Below the pieces are notes generated by a model that worked only from the letters and a program-made list of their open reading frames with translations, was not told the DNA's origin and made no database searches. A stretch of DNA of 10,326 nt, from the NCBI GenBank assembly GCA_000431775.1, contig FR888238.1, positions 35,863-46,188 on the forward strand. The letters run 5' to 3'. The translations under genes were made by a program, and so were the position numbers. The stretch comes from Clostridium sp. CAG:413 (GTDB taxonomy: Bacteria > Bacillota > Clostridia > Oscillospirales > Acutalibacteraceae). How positions within the stretch are numbered: position 1 is the stretch's first letter; each line of letters begins with the position of its first letter. Shown piece after piece: positions 1 through 5,582 of the stretch.

Positions 1-500
1 AGCAGGAAATCGTCGATTATTCTTTTACACCGCCCGACAGAAGATTTGATGAAAGTCCGTTTTTTCTTCCGGATTTCAATGATAAGGATGATTTGGTCGA
101 AGATATTCTGTTTATGATAGATACTTCTGGTTCTATGTCGGACAATATGATAACAGCGGCGTATTCCGAGGTAAAAGGAGCCATTGATCAGTTTGACGGC
201 AAGCTCAAAGGTTGGCTTGGCTTTTTTGATGCGGCGATTGTTGCGCCTAAGCCATTTACAAATGAAGAAGAGTTCAAAATCATCAAACCTGCCGGCGGGG
301 GCGGAACAGATTTTCAGATTATATTTGAATATGTCCAAAAGCATATGCAAGGAAAATTGCCTGCCTGTATTATCATTTTAACGGATGGCTATGCCCCATT
401 TCCAAGAGAAAAGCTTGCGGGCGGTATTCCGGTTTTGTGGTTGTTAAATAACAAAAACGTCGCCCCACCTTGGGGAAAAGTCGCAAGGATAACTGTGTAA
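1..500 (+). CDS. VWA-like domain protein (DUF2201-type), 5' end outside the window
   Basis: The frame is open from base 3 to a TAA at 498-500, giving 165 visible residues of a longer protein. The TTG at 93 is not the real start because the frame reads on upstream with protein-like sequence (YSFTPPDRRFDESPFFLP). A metal-ion-dependent adhesion site is complete: D40-x-S42-x-S44 in FMIDTSGSMS, T102 in GGGGTDF and D128 in ILTDGY. The residues before it and the PVLWLLNN strand near the end fit the C-terminal domain of the DUF2201 family, whose N-terminal half is a putative metallopeptidase-like region; that half would lie to the left. Family members are cytoplasmic and commonly sit beside a MoxR-type AAA+ ATPase, with which they are thought to act in protein or complex remodelling; no such ATPase is visible here. 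The next gene starts 19 nt downstream on the same strand, so they are probably co-transcribed. Confidence 0.85.
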   Translation, partial: QEIVDYSFTPPDRRFDESPFFLPDFNDKDDLVEDILFMIDTSGSMSDNMITAAYSEVKGAIDQFDGKLKGWLGFFDAAIVAPKPFTNEEEFKIIKPAGGGGTDFQIIFEYVQKHMQGKLPACIIILTDGYAPFPREKLAGGIPVLWLLNNKNVAPPWGKVARITV

Positions 501-519
501 TATTAGGGAGGCATAAACA

Positions 520-1533
520 ATGTATGGTGAAGAGATTAAAGAAATATTAAAGAATACATATGACGTGTGCGCACGTACGCTTGATTTTGCTTCATCAGCA
601 GCATCACGCAGAAAGATGGATGAATTCTTTTTTTACAGTCTGGATAAAGGCTATGAAGAAGAAATCCTTACTCTCCGAAATATATTGGAATCACAGTTTC
701 CTAAAACTGAAAAAAGTCATCTGACTGAATTAAAGCAGCTTTTGGGGAAAAGCAGGTGGAAATTACCTCAGTGTGCTCATTATTATGTTGATAGCAGTAA
801 TGGGTGGCGCTTGGATTTTCATGAAATAAAAGGTGTCTGCTATCACAGGACATTTGGCAAACATATTGCTGCAACTTTTATTCTCGGCCGGCCAATCGTT
901 CAGCTATTTGAGCATAGATTAGCTGAAATGCATTTCAACAGTGATAAAGGAACCTGGGAATCTAGTATACTCAGCAACAAAAACACATTGTATGGATATT
1001 GGGGCAAAACAGAATATAACAAGAAGAGATATGGCAACGATCAGACGGTTACGGAAGGCATTAATTATCGTGTAAATCGGAATCTGCTGAGCAATGCTCA
1101 ATTCAGAATGTTTACAACAAGTTTCTTCTCGCTGGTTGCAGAATCTGAAAAAAAGTACATTTTAAATGATATAAGCAGGACAATAAATGCGTGTGGCTGC
1201 TTTCTGCCATCAGTTTCGTTATCAAAAATATTGGAGTGTCGTACCCCGGCAGATTTTTTCAAAGCCTCTGTACCTGAAACGGATCGTTTGAATATTAATT
1301 TAAATAAAATCGATATGAATGTAGGATATGTGATTGCAAAGCTTTCGCCGTTTATATGTACGCAAGATTTTTCAACTCTTTCAAAATTAACTCCGCAAAC
1401 ACTAGGGAAATGTATTGATTCGAAGAATCTCTTTGATGGGATAAGCAGCCCGGAATCTGTAGAACGCTTTTTATCAAATTATTATAAGCAGGAACGAGGT
1501 TTTTCAAAGCATAAATATGATGATACGATTTAG
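520..1533 (+). CDS. Hypothetical protein, 337 aa, in an operon with the VWA-like gene
   Basis: ATG at 520 is preceded by AGGGAGG at 505-511 with an 8-nt spacer, and the frame runs to TAG at 1531-1533. I do not recognise the family. The product looks cytoplasmic: there is no signal peptide or membrane segment. It is rich in aromatic and charged residues, with an N-terminal helical part (about residues 1-75), a central segment with HYYVDSSNGWRLDFHEIKG and FGKHIAATFILGRP (about 87-126), a Tyr/Lys/Asn-rich stretch (about 155-190) and a helical C-terminal third. Its position suggests it serves the VWA/ATPase module, perhaps as substrate or adaptor; that is inference only. Directly after the TAG the same frame stays open for 20 codons (starting DYVRILYTKMPSDF) to TAA at 1594-1596, so the protein may once have been longer or may be truncated here. 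Confidence 0.8.
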   Translation: MYGEEIKEILKNTYDVCARTLDFASSAASRRKMDEFFFYSLDKGYEEEILTLRNILESQFPKTEKSHLTELKQLLGKSRWKLPQCAHYYVDSSNGWRLDFHEIKGVCYHRTFGKHIAATFILGRPIVQLFEHRLAEMHFNSDKGTWESSILSNKNTLYGYWGKTEYNKKRYGNDQTVTEGINYRVNRNLLSNAQFRMFTTSFFSLVAESEKKYILNDISRTINACGCFLPSVSLSKILECRTPADFFKASVPETDRLNINLNKIDMNVGYVIAKLSPFICTQDFSTLSKLTPQTLGKCIDSKNLFDGISSPESVERFLSNYYKQERGFSKHKYDDTI

Positions 1534-1721
1534 GATTACGTTAGAATTCTGTATACGAAGATGCCGAGCGATTTCTTGCAATTAAGCCTTTTCTAACAAT
1601 TTTGGAATAGTGAAAAACCTTTTCTTAATTCAAGCCGTGTGCTAGGCAAACTCGGCAATATAAAGCATTAAGAAGCGAAAATTAATGCATATATAATATC
1701 TATCTTAATGTTGTTTAGTTG

Positions 1722-1850
1722 TTACAGATCATCTCTGCATGCGGTTACAACGAGCACTTGAAAATCCGCCGGAATGTCTTTTTGTGCTCTGTATGGAAAA
1801 CGCAGAATAGGTGTCTGACCTGTCGAGTTGTCATATATGACGACATGTTG
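1722..1850 (-). pseudogene. C-terminal remnant of an unidentified gene
   Basis: Reading the minus strand from about 1850, 42 sense codons lead to TAA (1722-1724). The text is protein-like, including DNSTGQTPILRFPYRAQ, then KDIPADFQVLVV and a CRDDL end. Just upstream two adjacent stops (TGA at 1851-1853 preceded by TAA) close the frame. The repeated GTCGTCATA and ATGACAAC blocks lie exactly where the frame is lost, so a short tandem duplication may have broken it. There is no start codon or ribosome binding site. A competing open frame on the plus strand covers the same bases, so the call is tentative and the family is unknown. Confidence 0.3.
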
Positions 1851-1870
1851 TCATTACAGGTTATGACGAC
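1827..1870. repeat. Two copies of an 8-bp inverted repeat (GTTGTCAT / ATGACGAC)
   Basis: GTTGTCAT 1827-1834 faces ATGACGAC 1837-1844 across 2 nt, and GTTGTCAT 1847-1854 faces ATGACGAC 1863-1870 across 8 nt. The arms are identical between the two copies. Within each copy the pairing is complete except one T-G position. The copies are also direct repeats of each other. This could be a tandem operator, a recombination site or the scar of a short duplication; nothing in the sequence decides between these. Confidence 0.6.
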
Positions 1871-1936
1871 CGTTTTCTAAGGGTCAGAAATCGTCTCATT
1901 TTCGGGTTCATTTCTTACAGCTCGGCAACAGCAAAA

Positions 1937-1975
1937 AATAACCACGGACGGGAACAGATCCGCGCCGTGGTTATT
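1937..1975 (-). terminator. Rho-independent terminator downstream of the NADAR gene
   Basis: An 11-bp perfect stem (1937-1947 with 1965-1975, AATAACCACGG / CCGTGGTTATT) carries an inner CGG/CCG pair (1949-1951 with 1960-1962). On the minus strand the hairpin runs into TTATTTTTTGC, a good U-tract, about 50 nt past the NADAR stop at 2025. The plus-strand tail (TTATTATCATTAG) is poorer, so the minus direction is preferred. Confidence 0.75.
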
Positions 1976-2024
1976 ATCATTAGAAGTTTTTAATTGCCTT
2001 ACATCGTCCGCAAAGGAAGGATAA

Positions 2025-2498
2025 TTACAACCGTTCACGCACCATCATCAAAGCATAGCCAAGTAGATTTTATCCAATCCACTTGTCCCTTTCAAGTCTA
2101 TCAGGATCATTCATTGACAACCCTATGCCCCATATTCTGTCCTTGACCGCACATTCAGCCAAGATACAATCTTCCGTTGCCTTTAGCTGCGATTTCAAGT
2201 CCTCATTCTGAGAGAATTTCGCGATCAATCCCTCAAAAACAATTATTTGACGAACGCCGTTCCAATAGCTCTAGTTATAATTTGCGACAAGCCTGCCAAG
2301 AGCTTTTGTTTCGGTAACATCATCAGTCGCAAGTATTTTAACTGCCGTGTCCTTGTCTCCGAAGCACACAGCTTTTTTATACATCATATATTGCTCCATT
2401 GAGGAAAAGTCTACATCGTTCACGGTAAATTCACTGGGATACCAATTACTTAAATATCCGTTTTCCTCATTTGGATTATGAAAACAAACTATTTTCAT
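2025..2498 (-). pseudogene. NADAR-family (YbiA/DUF1768-like) gene with two in-frame stop codons
   Basis: The minus-strand frame runs from ATG (2496-2498) to TAA (2025-2027), 157 codons, the usual family length, but is interrupted by TAG at codon 76 (2271-2273) and TAA at codon 143 (2070-2072). All three segments are strongly NADAR-like: SNWYPSEFTVNDVDFSSMEQ with the conserved Glu, then SYWNGVRQIIVFEGLIAKFS, CAVKDRIWGIGLSM and NLLGYALMMVRERL. The second stop sits where family members usually have Gln (WxGxNLLG), so a single C-to-T change from CAA explains it. No indel has accumulated, which points to recent loss, stop-codon suppression, or sequence error. NADAR enzymes remove ADP-ribose attached to nucleobases and some act as antitoxins to ADP-ribosylating toxins. 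Shine-Dalgarno is weak (GGTG); the start overlaps the stop of a short upstream frame as ATGA. A terminator follows the gene. Confidence 0.85.
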
Positions 2499-2621
2499 TG
2501 TACTTCACCGACTCTTTTGACATCCAAATCGTAAAACCCGCCGTATGAAACACTTACGGGTGCTTTAATGTGTCGATCACATTTTTACTTTATCGACATC
2601 GAAGTCAACAATTTCACGCAT
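2495..2621 (-). pseudogene. Short ORF overlapping the NADAR start, apparently frameshifted
   Basis: From ATG at 2619-2621 the minus strand reads MREIVDFDVDKVK, then reaches TGA at 2577-2579. If one A is removed from the A5 run (T5 at 2582-2586 on the plus strand) the reading continues as CDRHIKAPVSVSYGGFYD then LDVKRVGEVQ and stops at TGA 2495-2497, giving about 41 residues. That TGA overlaps the NADAR ATG as ATGA, the usual form of translational coupling, which supports the joined reading. The start lies about 20 nt after the predicted transcription start of the promoter at 2647-2675. I do not recognise the family, and there is no clear Shine-Dalgarno. It could be a decayed partner gene, the tail of a longer gene, or a gene using slippage at the A run. 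Confidence 0.45.
2571..2598. repeat. 7-bp inverted repeat within the short ORF
   Basis: TGTCGAT (2571-2577) and ATCGACA (2592-2598) pair perfectly across 14 nt. The loop contains the A/T homopolymer at which the short frame shifts. It could form an RNA hairpin early in the transcript or be chance. Confidence 0.35.
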
Positions 2622-2646
2622 CTTTTGTCTTGCGTTTGCTTATTTT

Positions 2647-2675
2647 TTTATAGCATTCTTGTCTCGATTTTACAA
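2647..2675 (-). promoter_or_regulatory. Sigma-A-type promoter for the short ORF and NADAR gene
   Basis: On the minus strand TTGTAA (complement of 2670-2675) and TATAAA (complement of 2647-2652) are separated by exactly 17 nt. Transcription would begin near 2640, shortly before the ATG at 2621. The -10 box matches consensus at 5 of 6 positions and the -35 box at 4 of 6. Confidence 0.5.
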
Positions 2676-2692
2676 GTAAATTGAAGGGTAAT

Positions 2693-2800
2693 TTACAACC
2701 GCTCGGCAATTGCATAGGGGAGGCTGTCGTCAAAGCAGGCCGCATATTCAGGGTCAAAGTCTAATTGACAGCTTATCCGGCGATTATTTAAAAACAAAAG
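2693..2800 (-). pseudogene. C-terminal remnant of an unidentified gene
   Basis: The minus strand reads LNNRRISCQLDFDPEYAACF then DDSLPYAIAERL to TAA at 2693-2695. The frame is open upstream into the terminator of the secreted-protein gene, where it stops making sense, so only the tail of a gene survives. The bases around the stop (2683-2704, GAAGGGTAAT..ACAACCGCTC) closely match those around the NADAR stop (2016-2035), suggesting related 3' ends or a recombination junction. No family is recognised. Confidence 0.3.
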
Positions 2801-2838
2801 GCACTTTTGAGCATGGGGGGAGCTTCAAAAAGTGCCTT
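2798..2838 (-). terminator. Rho-independent terminator of the secreted-protein gene
   Basis: An 11-bp stem (AAGGCACTTTT 2798-2808 with AAAAGTGCCTT 2828-2838), extended by GAGC/GCTTC with small bulges, is followed on the minus strand by TTTTGTTTTT. It begins 20 nt after the stop of the gene ending at 2858. Confidence 0.85.
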
Positions 2839-2857
2839 ATTGATCAGTGAATACGGG

Positions 2858-3301
2858 TTATTTATACTGGGTGGTTGCAGTTCTTGTGATGGTATCGGCG
2901 GGGCCGCCGGAGCCATACACGACAAACTCGGTCGTCACTCTGTATGTGCCTTTGTCGGACAGCTGAAAATAGTGGAATCCTGTATACAGACATTCGTATA
3001 TCACATCGATCCACTTGTCATTTGTCTGACCAATATCCACTCTGCTCCAAAACAGACCGAGAACCTTTTTCTCAACATAGGTGGTTACAATAGCTTTGCT
3101 AAAGACATTTTTTCCTGCAGTAAAACTATTAGTTATTGTTAACTCGCCTGATGAAGAAACTGAAGCTCTGTTTGATGCTGTAACGGTATTATTAAAATAG
3201 GGTTCAACCATCTGCGCCGCAGCAAACGCCGAGAAAGTCGACATTGCCATCACAAAAGCAACGGCAATACAAACAACTTTTTTTATAACATTTTTCCGCA
3301 T
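2858..3301 (-). CDS. Small secreted protein with Sec signal peptide, 147 aa
   Basis: ATG (3299-3301) is preceded by AGAGGTG (complement of 3307-3313) with 5 nt spacing. The N-terminus is a textbook signal peptide: basic MRKNVIKK, hydrophobic VVCIAVAFVMAMSTF and an AFA-A cleavage site near residues 27-28. The mature part of about 120 residues has alternating hydrophobic and polar residues typical of a beta-sandwich, and ends in a Thr-rich strand pair around YRVTTEFVVYGSGG. There are no membrane segments, anchor motif or catalytic motifs. It resembles the small DUF6147-like secreted proteins of clostridia, but that match is from memory and unconfirmed. It lies 113 nt downstream of the anti-sigma gene on the same strand, so it may be part of, or controlled by, that module. 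A strong terminator follows. Confidence 0.75.
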   Translation of the reverse strand: MRKNVIKKVVCIAVAFVMAMSTFSAFAAAQMVEPYFNNTVTASNRASVSSSGELTITNSFTAGKNVFSKAIVTTYVEKKVLGLFWSRVDIGQTNDKWIDVIYECLYTGFHYFQLSDKGTYRVTTEFVVYGSGGPADTITRTATTQYK

Positions 3302-3414
3302 TTTTTCACCTCTTCTCCCCCATTCAGCATCTACAACGCTTTAATCGTAAAAATTAGGACAAAAAGAATTCTAATACTTTCAAGAATTTATATTAGCGAC
3401 AGCTTTTGCCAATT

Positions 3415-4101
3415 TTAATCTACCATGTTTATCATTTTTATCAAATCTTCACTTTTCGCGCTTCCTAAATATGTCAATTTCATATTATATGTGTCTTCAA
3501 GCCAAAAGGCACAGTAAGTTCCAAAATCTCCATCGTATACTTTGACTTCTTTATCGGCAAAACGAAATGTTTTAGTGTTTCCATTTTTATAATCCAGCAC
3601 AAATGAATTATCATTAATCGTTGTCTGCGACAACTCAATCACAGCGCCGGTCTCGCTATTCTCATAGCGCACGAAGCTCATATCGTCATTCAGCACCCGT
3701 TCCGTTTCCGTAAACCCATCTGGCACTTCTGTGAAAGCATAAACGTGGTCTATTTCTGCCGCGCCGTCTCCCGCGAACAGAATCTCTTTGAAGTTCTCAT
3801 AGGTCTTGACAATGAAATTCGCTATCGGATTCCCTGTGGCATTGACGCTCACCAGCCCCGCAAGCAGGAGCGCCAAGGTCGCCGCCAGCGCAATGAGCCC
3901 TTTGATATTCAGGCGCGATTTACGGTCGTTCTTCGGCTTCTGACCGTTGTTCGCTCCTATGCTGTCGATAAGCTCCTGCATCTTCCTGTTGAATTCATCG
4001 CTGAACTCAACCTCGATCTCGGATTCATCGGGAACATCCGCAAACTCCTCCGCTATCACCGTGCTGAACGCCATATTGAATTCACTTCTCGTCATAGACA
4101 T
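3415..4101 (-). CDS. Membrane anti-sigma-like protein with DUF4367-type outer domain, 228 aa
   Basis: The protein has an acidic cytoplasmic N-terminus (residues 1-60), one membrane helix (about 68-86, LIALAATLALLLAGLVSV), and an outer domain (about 118-227) with VPDGFTETE and DKEVKVYDGDFGTYCAFWLE, which fits the DUF4367 family. Such proteins follow ECF sigma genes in clostridia and are taken to hold the sigma factor at the membrane until an external signal arrives; here the role is inferred from context. Two starts are possible. ATG at 4099-4101 has AGGAG (complement of 4112-4116) 10 nt before it and overlaps the sigma gene by 10 nt. ATG at 4093-4095 (Met3) overlaps the sigma TGA as ATGA, a coupling arrangement. 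I keep the first because its ribosome binding site is better placed. Stop is TAA at 3415-3417. Confidence 0.8.
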   Translation of the reverse strand: MSMTRSEFNMAFSTVIAEEFADVPDESEIEVEFSDEFNRKMQELIDSIGANNGQKPKNDRKSRLNIKGLIALAATLALLLAGLVSVNATGNPIANFIVKTYENFKEILFAGDGAAEIDHVYAFTEVPDGFTETERVLNDDMSFVRYENSETGAVIELSQTTINDNSFVLDYKNGNTKTFRFADKEVKVYDGDFGTYCAFWLEDTYNMKLTYLGSAKSEDLIKMINMVD

Positions 4102-4667
4102 TCTGCCATTTCTCCTCTCTTTAACATCTCCGCAAGCATTTTTTTGCCCCTGTATATCTGCTTACAAACCGTGCTCTCGGTACGATCGACCGTCCTCGCA
4201 ATTTGCTCGACCGACAGATCGAGCACGATTTTATAATAAAGCACCTCACGATATTTATCGTCGAGCGAGCGAATCGCGTCGAGCAGCTCGTCATACTCGA
4301 CCTTGGCGCAAACGCTCTCGACGAACACCGAATCATTGAACTCCAAATTGAAATCAATAAACTTATTTTCGCATTCTTTCTGTATCTTTTGCCGTCGGAG
4401 CGTGCTGATCGCCTTGTTTTTGGTCGCCTTGAGCATATAATTTTTCAGATCCGTCGGGTCCTCGATCTTGTTTAGGATATCCATATGCGACGACGCGATC
4501 GTAAAAAAGACATCCTGGACAACGTCTTCGGCGTCATCCATATTATGCACAACGGCATTCGCAACAAAGATCATCTGCTTCCTGTGCTGATAATAAACTT
4601 CCTCAAATCGTTTTCTTTCAACTTCCGTGCCGATCATGTTAAGATACAGCGATAACATTAATATCAT
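4092..4667 (-). CDS. ECF-type RNA polymerase sigma factor, 191 aa
   Basis: Region 2 (about residues 21-90) includes the signature DDAEDVVQDVFFTIA at 44-58, which binds core polymerase and the -10 element. A variable linker follows (about 91-123). Region 4 (about 124-178) has LDDKYREVLYYKIVLDLSVE and a helix-turn-helix ending TVCKQIYRGKKML that reads the -35 element. Length is normal for the family. The chosen ATG (4665-4667) gives MILMLSLYLNMIG, a start I associate with clostridial members; its Shine-Dalgarno is weak (GAAAGAAA), and Met11 is an alternative. A promoter sits at 4703-4731. The gene overlaps the following membrane protein gene, as expected for a sigma factor co-expressed with its controller. 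It ends in TGA (4092-4094). Confidence 0.9.
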   Translation of the reverse strand: MILMLSLYLNMIGTEVERKRFEEVYYQHRKQMIFVANAVVHNMDDAEDVVQDVFFTIASSHMDILNKIEDPTDLKNYMLKATKNKAISTLRRQKIQKECENKFIDFNLEFNDSVFVESVCAKVEYDELLDAIRSLDDKYREVLYYKIVLDLSVEQIARTVDRTESTVCKQIYRGKKMLAEMLKRGEMAECL

Positions 4668-4702
4668 TTTCTTTCATTGTAATATTTTAGCTCTTACACC
4701 AT

Positions 4703-4731
4703 ATGTTATCACAAACATTGCTAAATTTCAA
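4703..4731 (-). promoter_or_regulatory. Promoter of the sigma/anti-sigma operon
   Basis: On the minus strand TTGAAA (complement of 4726-4731) is followed after 17 nt by TAACAT (complement of 4703-4708), with a TGA directly before it forming an extended -10. Transcription would start near 4696, leaving a leader of about 29 nt. It resembles a housekeeping rather than an ECF promoter, so autoregulation is not evident. Confidence 0.55.
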
Positions 4732-4818
4732 CATGTTAGTGCATATCTTTTGAAATAATTTGAAAATTTTTTCATCCGGAGAATTCTGAATGCGTCGTAT
4801 AGGCAGATAAAGCAGCAA

Positions 4819-4846
4819 AAGCGGGAGAGTTAGGCCTCTCCCGCTT
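4819..4846 (-). terminator. Rho-independent terminator of the flavoprotein gene
   Basis: A perfect 11-bp stem (AAGCGGGAGAG 4819-4829 with CTCTCCCGCTT 4836-4846) with a 6-nt loop. On the minus strand it is followed by TTTGCTGCTTTA, on the plus strand by ATAGTTTTAAA. It lies 60 nt after the stop of the flavodoxin-family gene. Confidence 0.75.
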
Positions 4847-4905
4847 ATAGTTTTAAATCGTTTATGTGTTAAACGTTAGACAGTCTAACAGCTTTGGGTG
4901 CTTGC

Positions 4906-5523
4906 TCAGCCGATGAAATTCGTTGCGACGCGCGGTTCCTTTTCAGGCAGGCCGTATTTCTCACTACCGAGAGCAATGCTCTTCATCAGGAACGTCATAT
5001 TTCTTGCGAGAGTTCGCATAGTCTGCTTGCCCTCCTCGTCAAGCTCCGCCTCGCCCTTGACTCTGCCGTGGATGCTGTTCCAATATTGGCTCGAAGCTAT
5101 CGGCATATTGCTAATAGTGAAGTATTTATTCAACTCGTCAAATGTCGCCGAGCAGCCGCCTCTTCTGGCGCAGACGATGCTTGCGCCGACCTTCATCGTC
5201 TTATCAAAAGGAGTGCTGTAGAAGAGCCTGTCGAGGCATGCAATGAGCGTAGCATTCGCCGACGCATAATAAACGGGGCTTGCGACGATAAGACCGTCCG
5301 CGCTCTCGAACTCGCCCGCGAGCTCGTTGACGGTATCGTCTATCGCACATTTGCCGAGCTCTGAGCATCTGCCGCAGGCTATGCAGCCGCGAATATCCCT
5401 GCCGCCTATCTGCACGGTCTTGACCTCAACGCCCTCCGCTTTGAGAACATTCTCGACTTCACGCACGGCGACGGAAGTGTTACCGTTCGCTCTCGGGCTG
5501 CCGTTGATGATAAGAACTTTCAT
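4906..5523 (-). CDS. Flavodoxin-family NAD(P)H-dependent FMN reductase / iron-sulfur flavoprotein-like, 205 aa
   Basis: ATG (5521-5523) follows AGGGAG (complement of 5529-5534) by 5 nt. The N-terminus MKVLIINGSPRANGNTS gives the first beta strand and the FMN phosphate loop (residues 8-17). SPVYYASANATL (82-93) is the second flavin-contact segment of the family. Between them lies a compact cysteine cluster, C47-x2-C50-x2-C53-x5-C59, of the kind that binds a 4Fe-4S cluster in iron-sulfur flavoproteins; many relatives annotated simply as flavodoxin-family proteins also carry it. The protein is cytoplasmic and probably passes electrons from NAD(P)H or ferredoxin to a small acceptor; the substrate cannot be told. 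It follows the deacylase gene on the same strand, with a hairpin terminator in between, and ends with its own terminator. Confidence 0.85.
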   Translation of the reverse strand: MKVLIINGSPRANGNTSVAVREVENVLKAEGVEVKTVQIGGRDIRGCIACGRCSELGKCAIDDTVNELAGEFESADGLIVASPVYYASANATLIACLDRLFYSTPFDKTMKVGASIVCARRGGCSATFDELNKYFTISNMPIASSQYWNSIHGRVKGEAELDEEGKQTMRTLARNMTFLMKSIALGSEKYGLPEKEPRVATNFIG

Positions 5524-5545
5524 ATAATCTCCCTTTCCGTTGACA

Positions 5546-5574
5546 AAAAGCGGCCGCCTTCGGTGACCGCTTTT
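5546..5574 (-). terminator. Hairpin terminator between the deacylase and flavoprotein genes
   Basis: An 8-bp stem (AAAAGCGG 5546-5553 with CCGCTTTT 5567-5574) is capped by a GCCTTCGGT mini-hairpin. On the minus strand the stem ends in TTTTT then GTC. It starts about 9 nt after the deacylase stop and ends only 22 nt before the flavoprotein ATG. That leaves no space for a promoter downstream, so it probably acts as a partial terminator or attenuator. Confidence 0.75.
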
Positions 5575-5582
5575 AACTATGT

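Larger units (their letters stand above)
1534..1936. other. Decayed, non-coding stretch after the 337-aa gene
   Basis: No intact gene with a start and ribosome binding site is visible on either strand. There is a 20-codon in-frame extension after the TAG of the upstream gene, a minus-strand C-terminal remnant (1722-1850), an overlapping plus-strand open frame of about 53 codons (1719-1880, Cys-rich, no start or Shine-Dalgarno) and a pair of related inverted repeats (1827-1870). No terminator for the plus-strand operon is evident. Confidence 0.5.

Noticed and set aside
2025..2498. Stop codons in the NADAR gene as evidence for an alternative genetic code
   Set aside because: Both TAG and TAA are involved, while neighbouring genes end normally at TAA, TAG and TGA with no sense TAG or TAA inside them.
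2517..2545. TTGACA at 2517-2522 as a plus-strand promoter
   Set aside because: No -10 box lies at 16-18 nt and no plus-strand gene follows.
2536..2561. Hairpin ACCCG/CGGGT followed by TTTT on the minus strand as a terminator or attenuator
   Set aside because: The stem is only 5 bp with a 16-nt loop, and the bases are better explained as coding for the short ORF that overlaps the NADAR start.
3745..4475. Several overlapping plus-strand frames
   Set aside because: All are antisense shadows of the sigma and anti-sigma genes, without ribosome binding sites or recognisable domains.
4894..5364. A 156-codon plus-strand open frame
   Set aside because: It lies antisense within the flavodoxin-family gene, which has a recognised FMN loop and a Shine-Dalgarno sequence.
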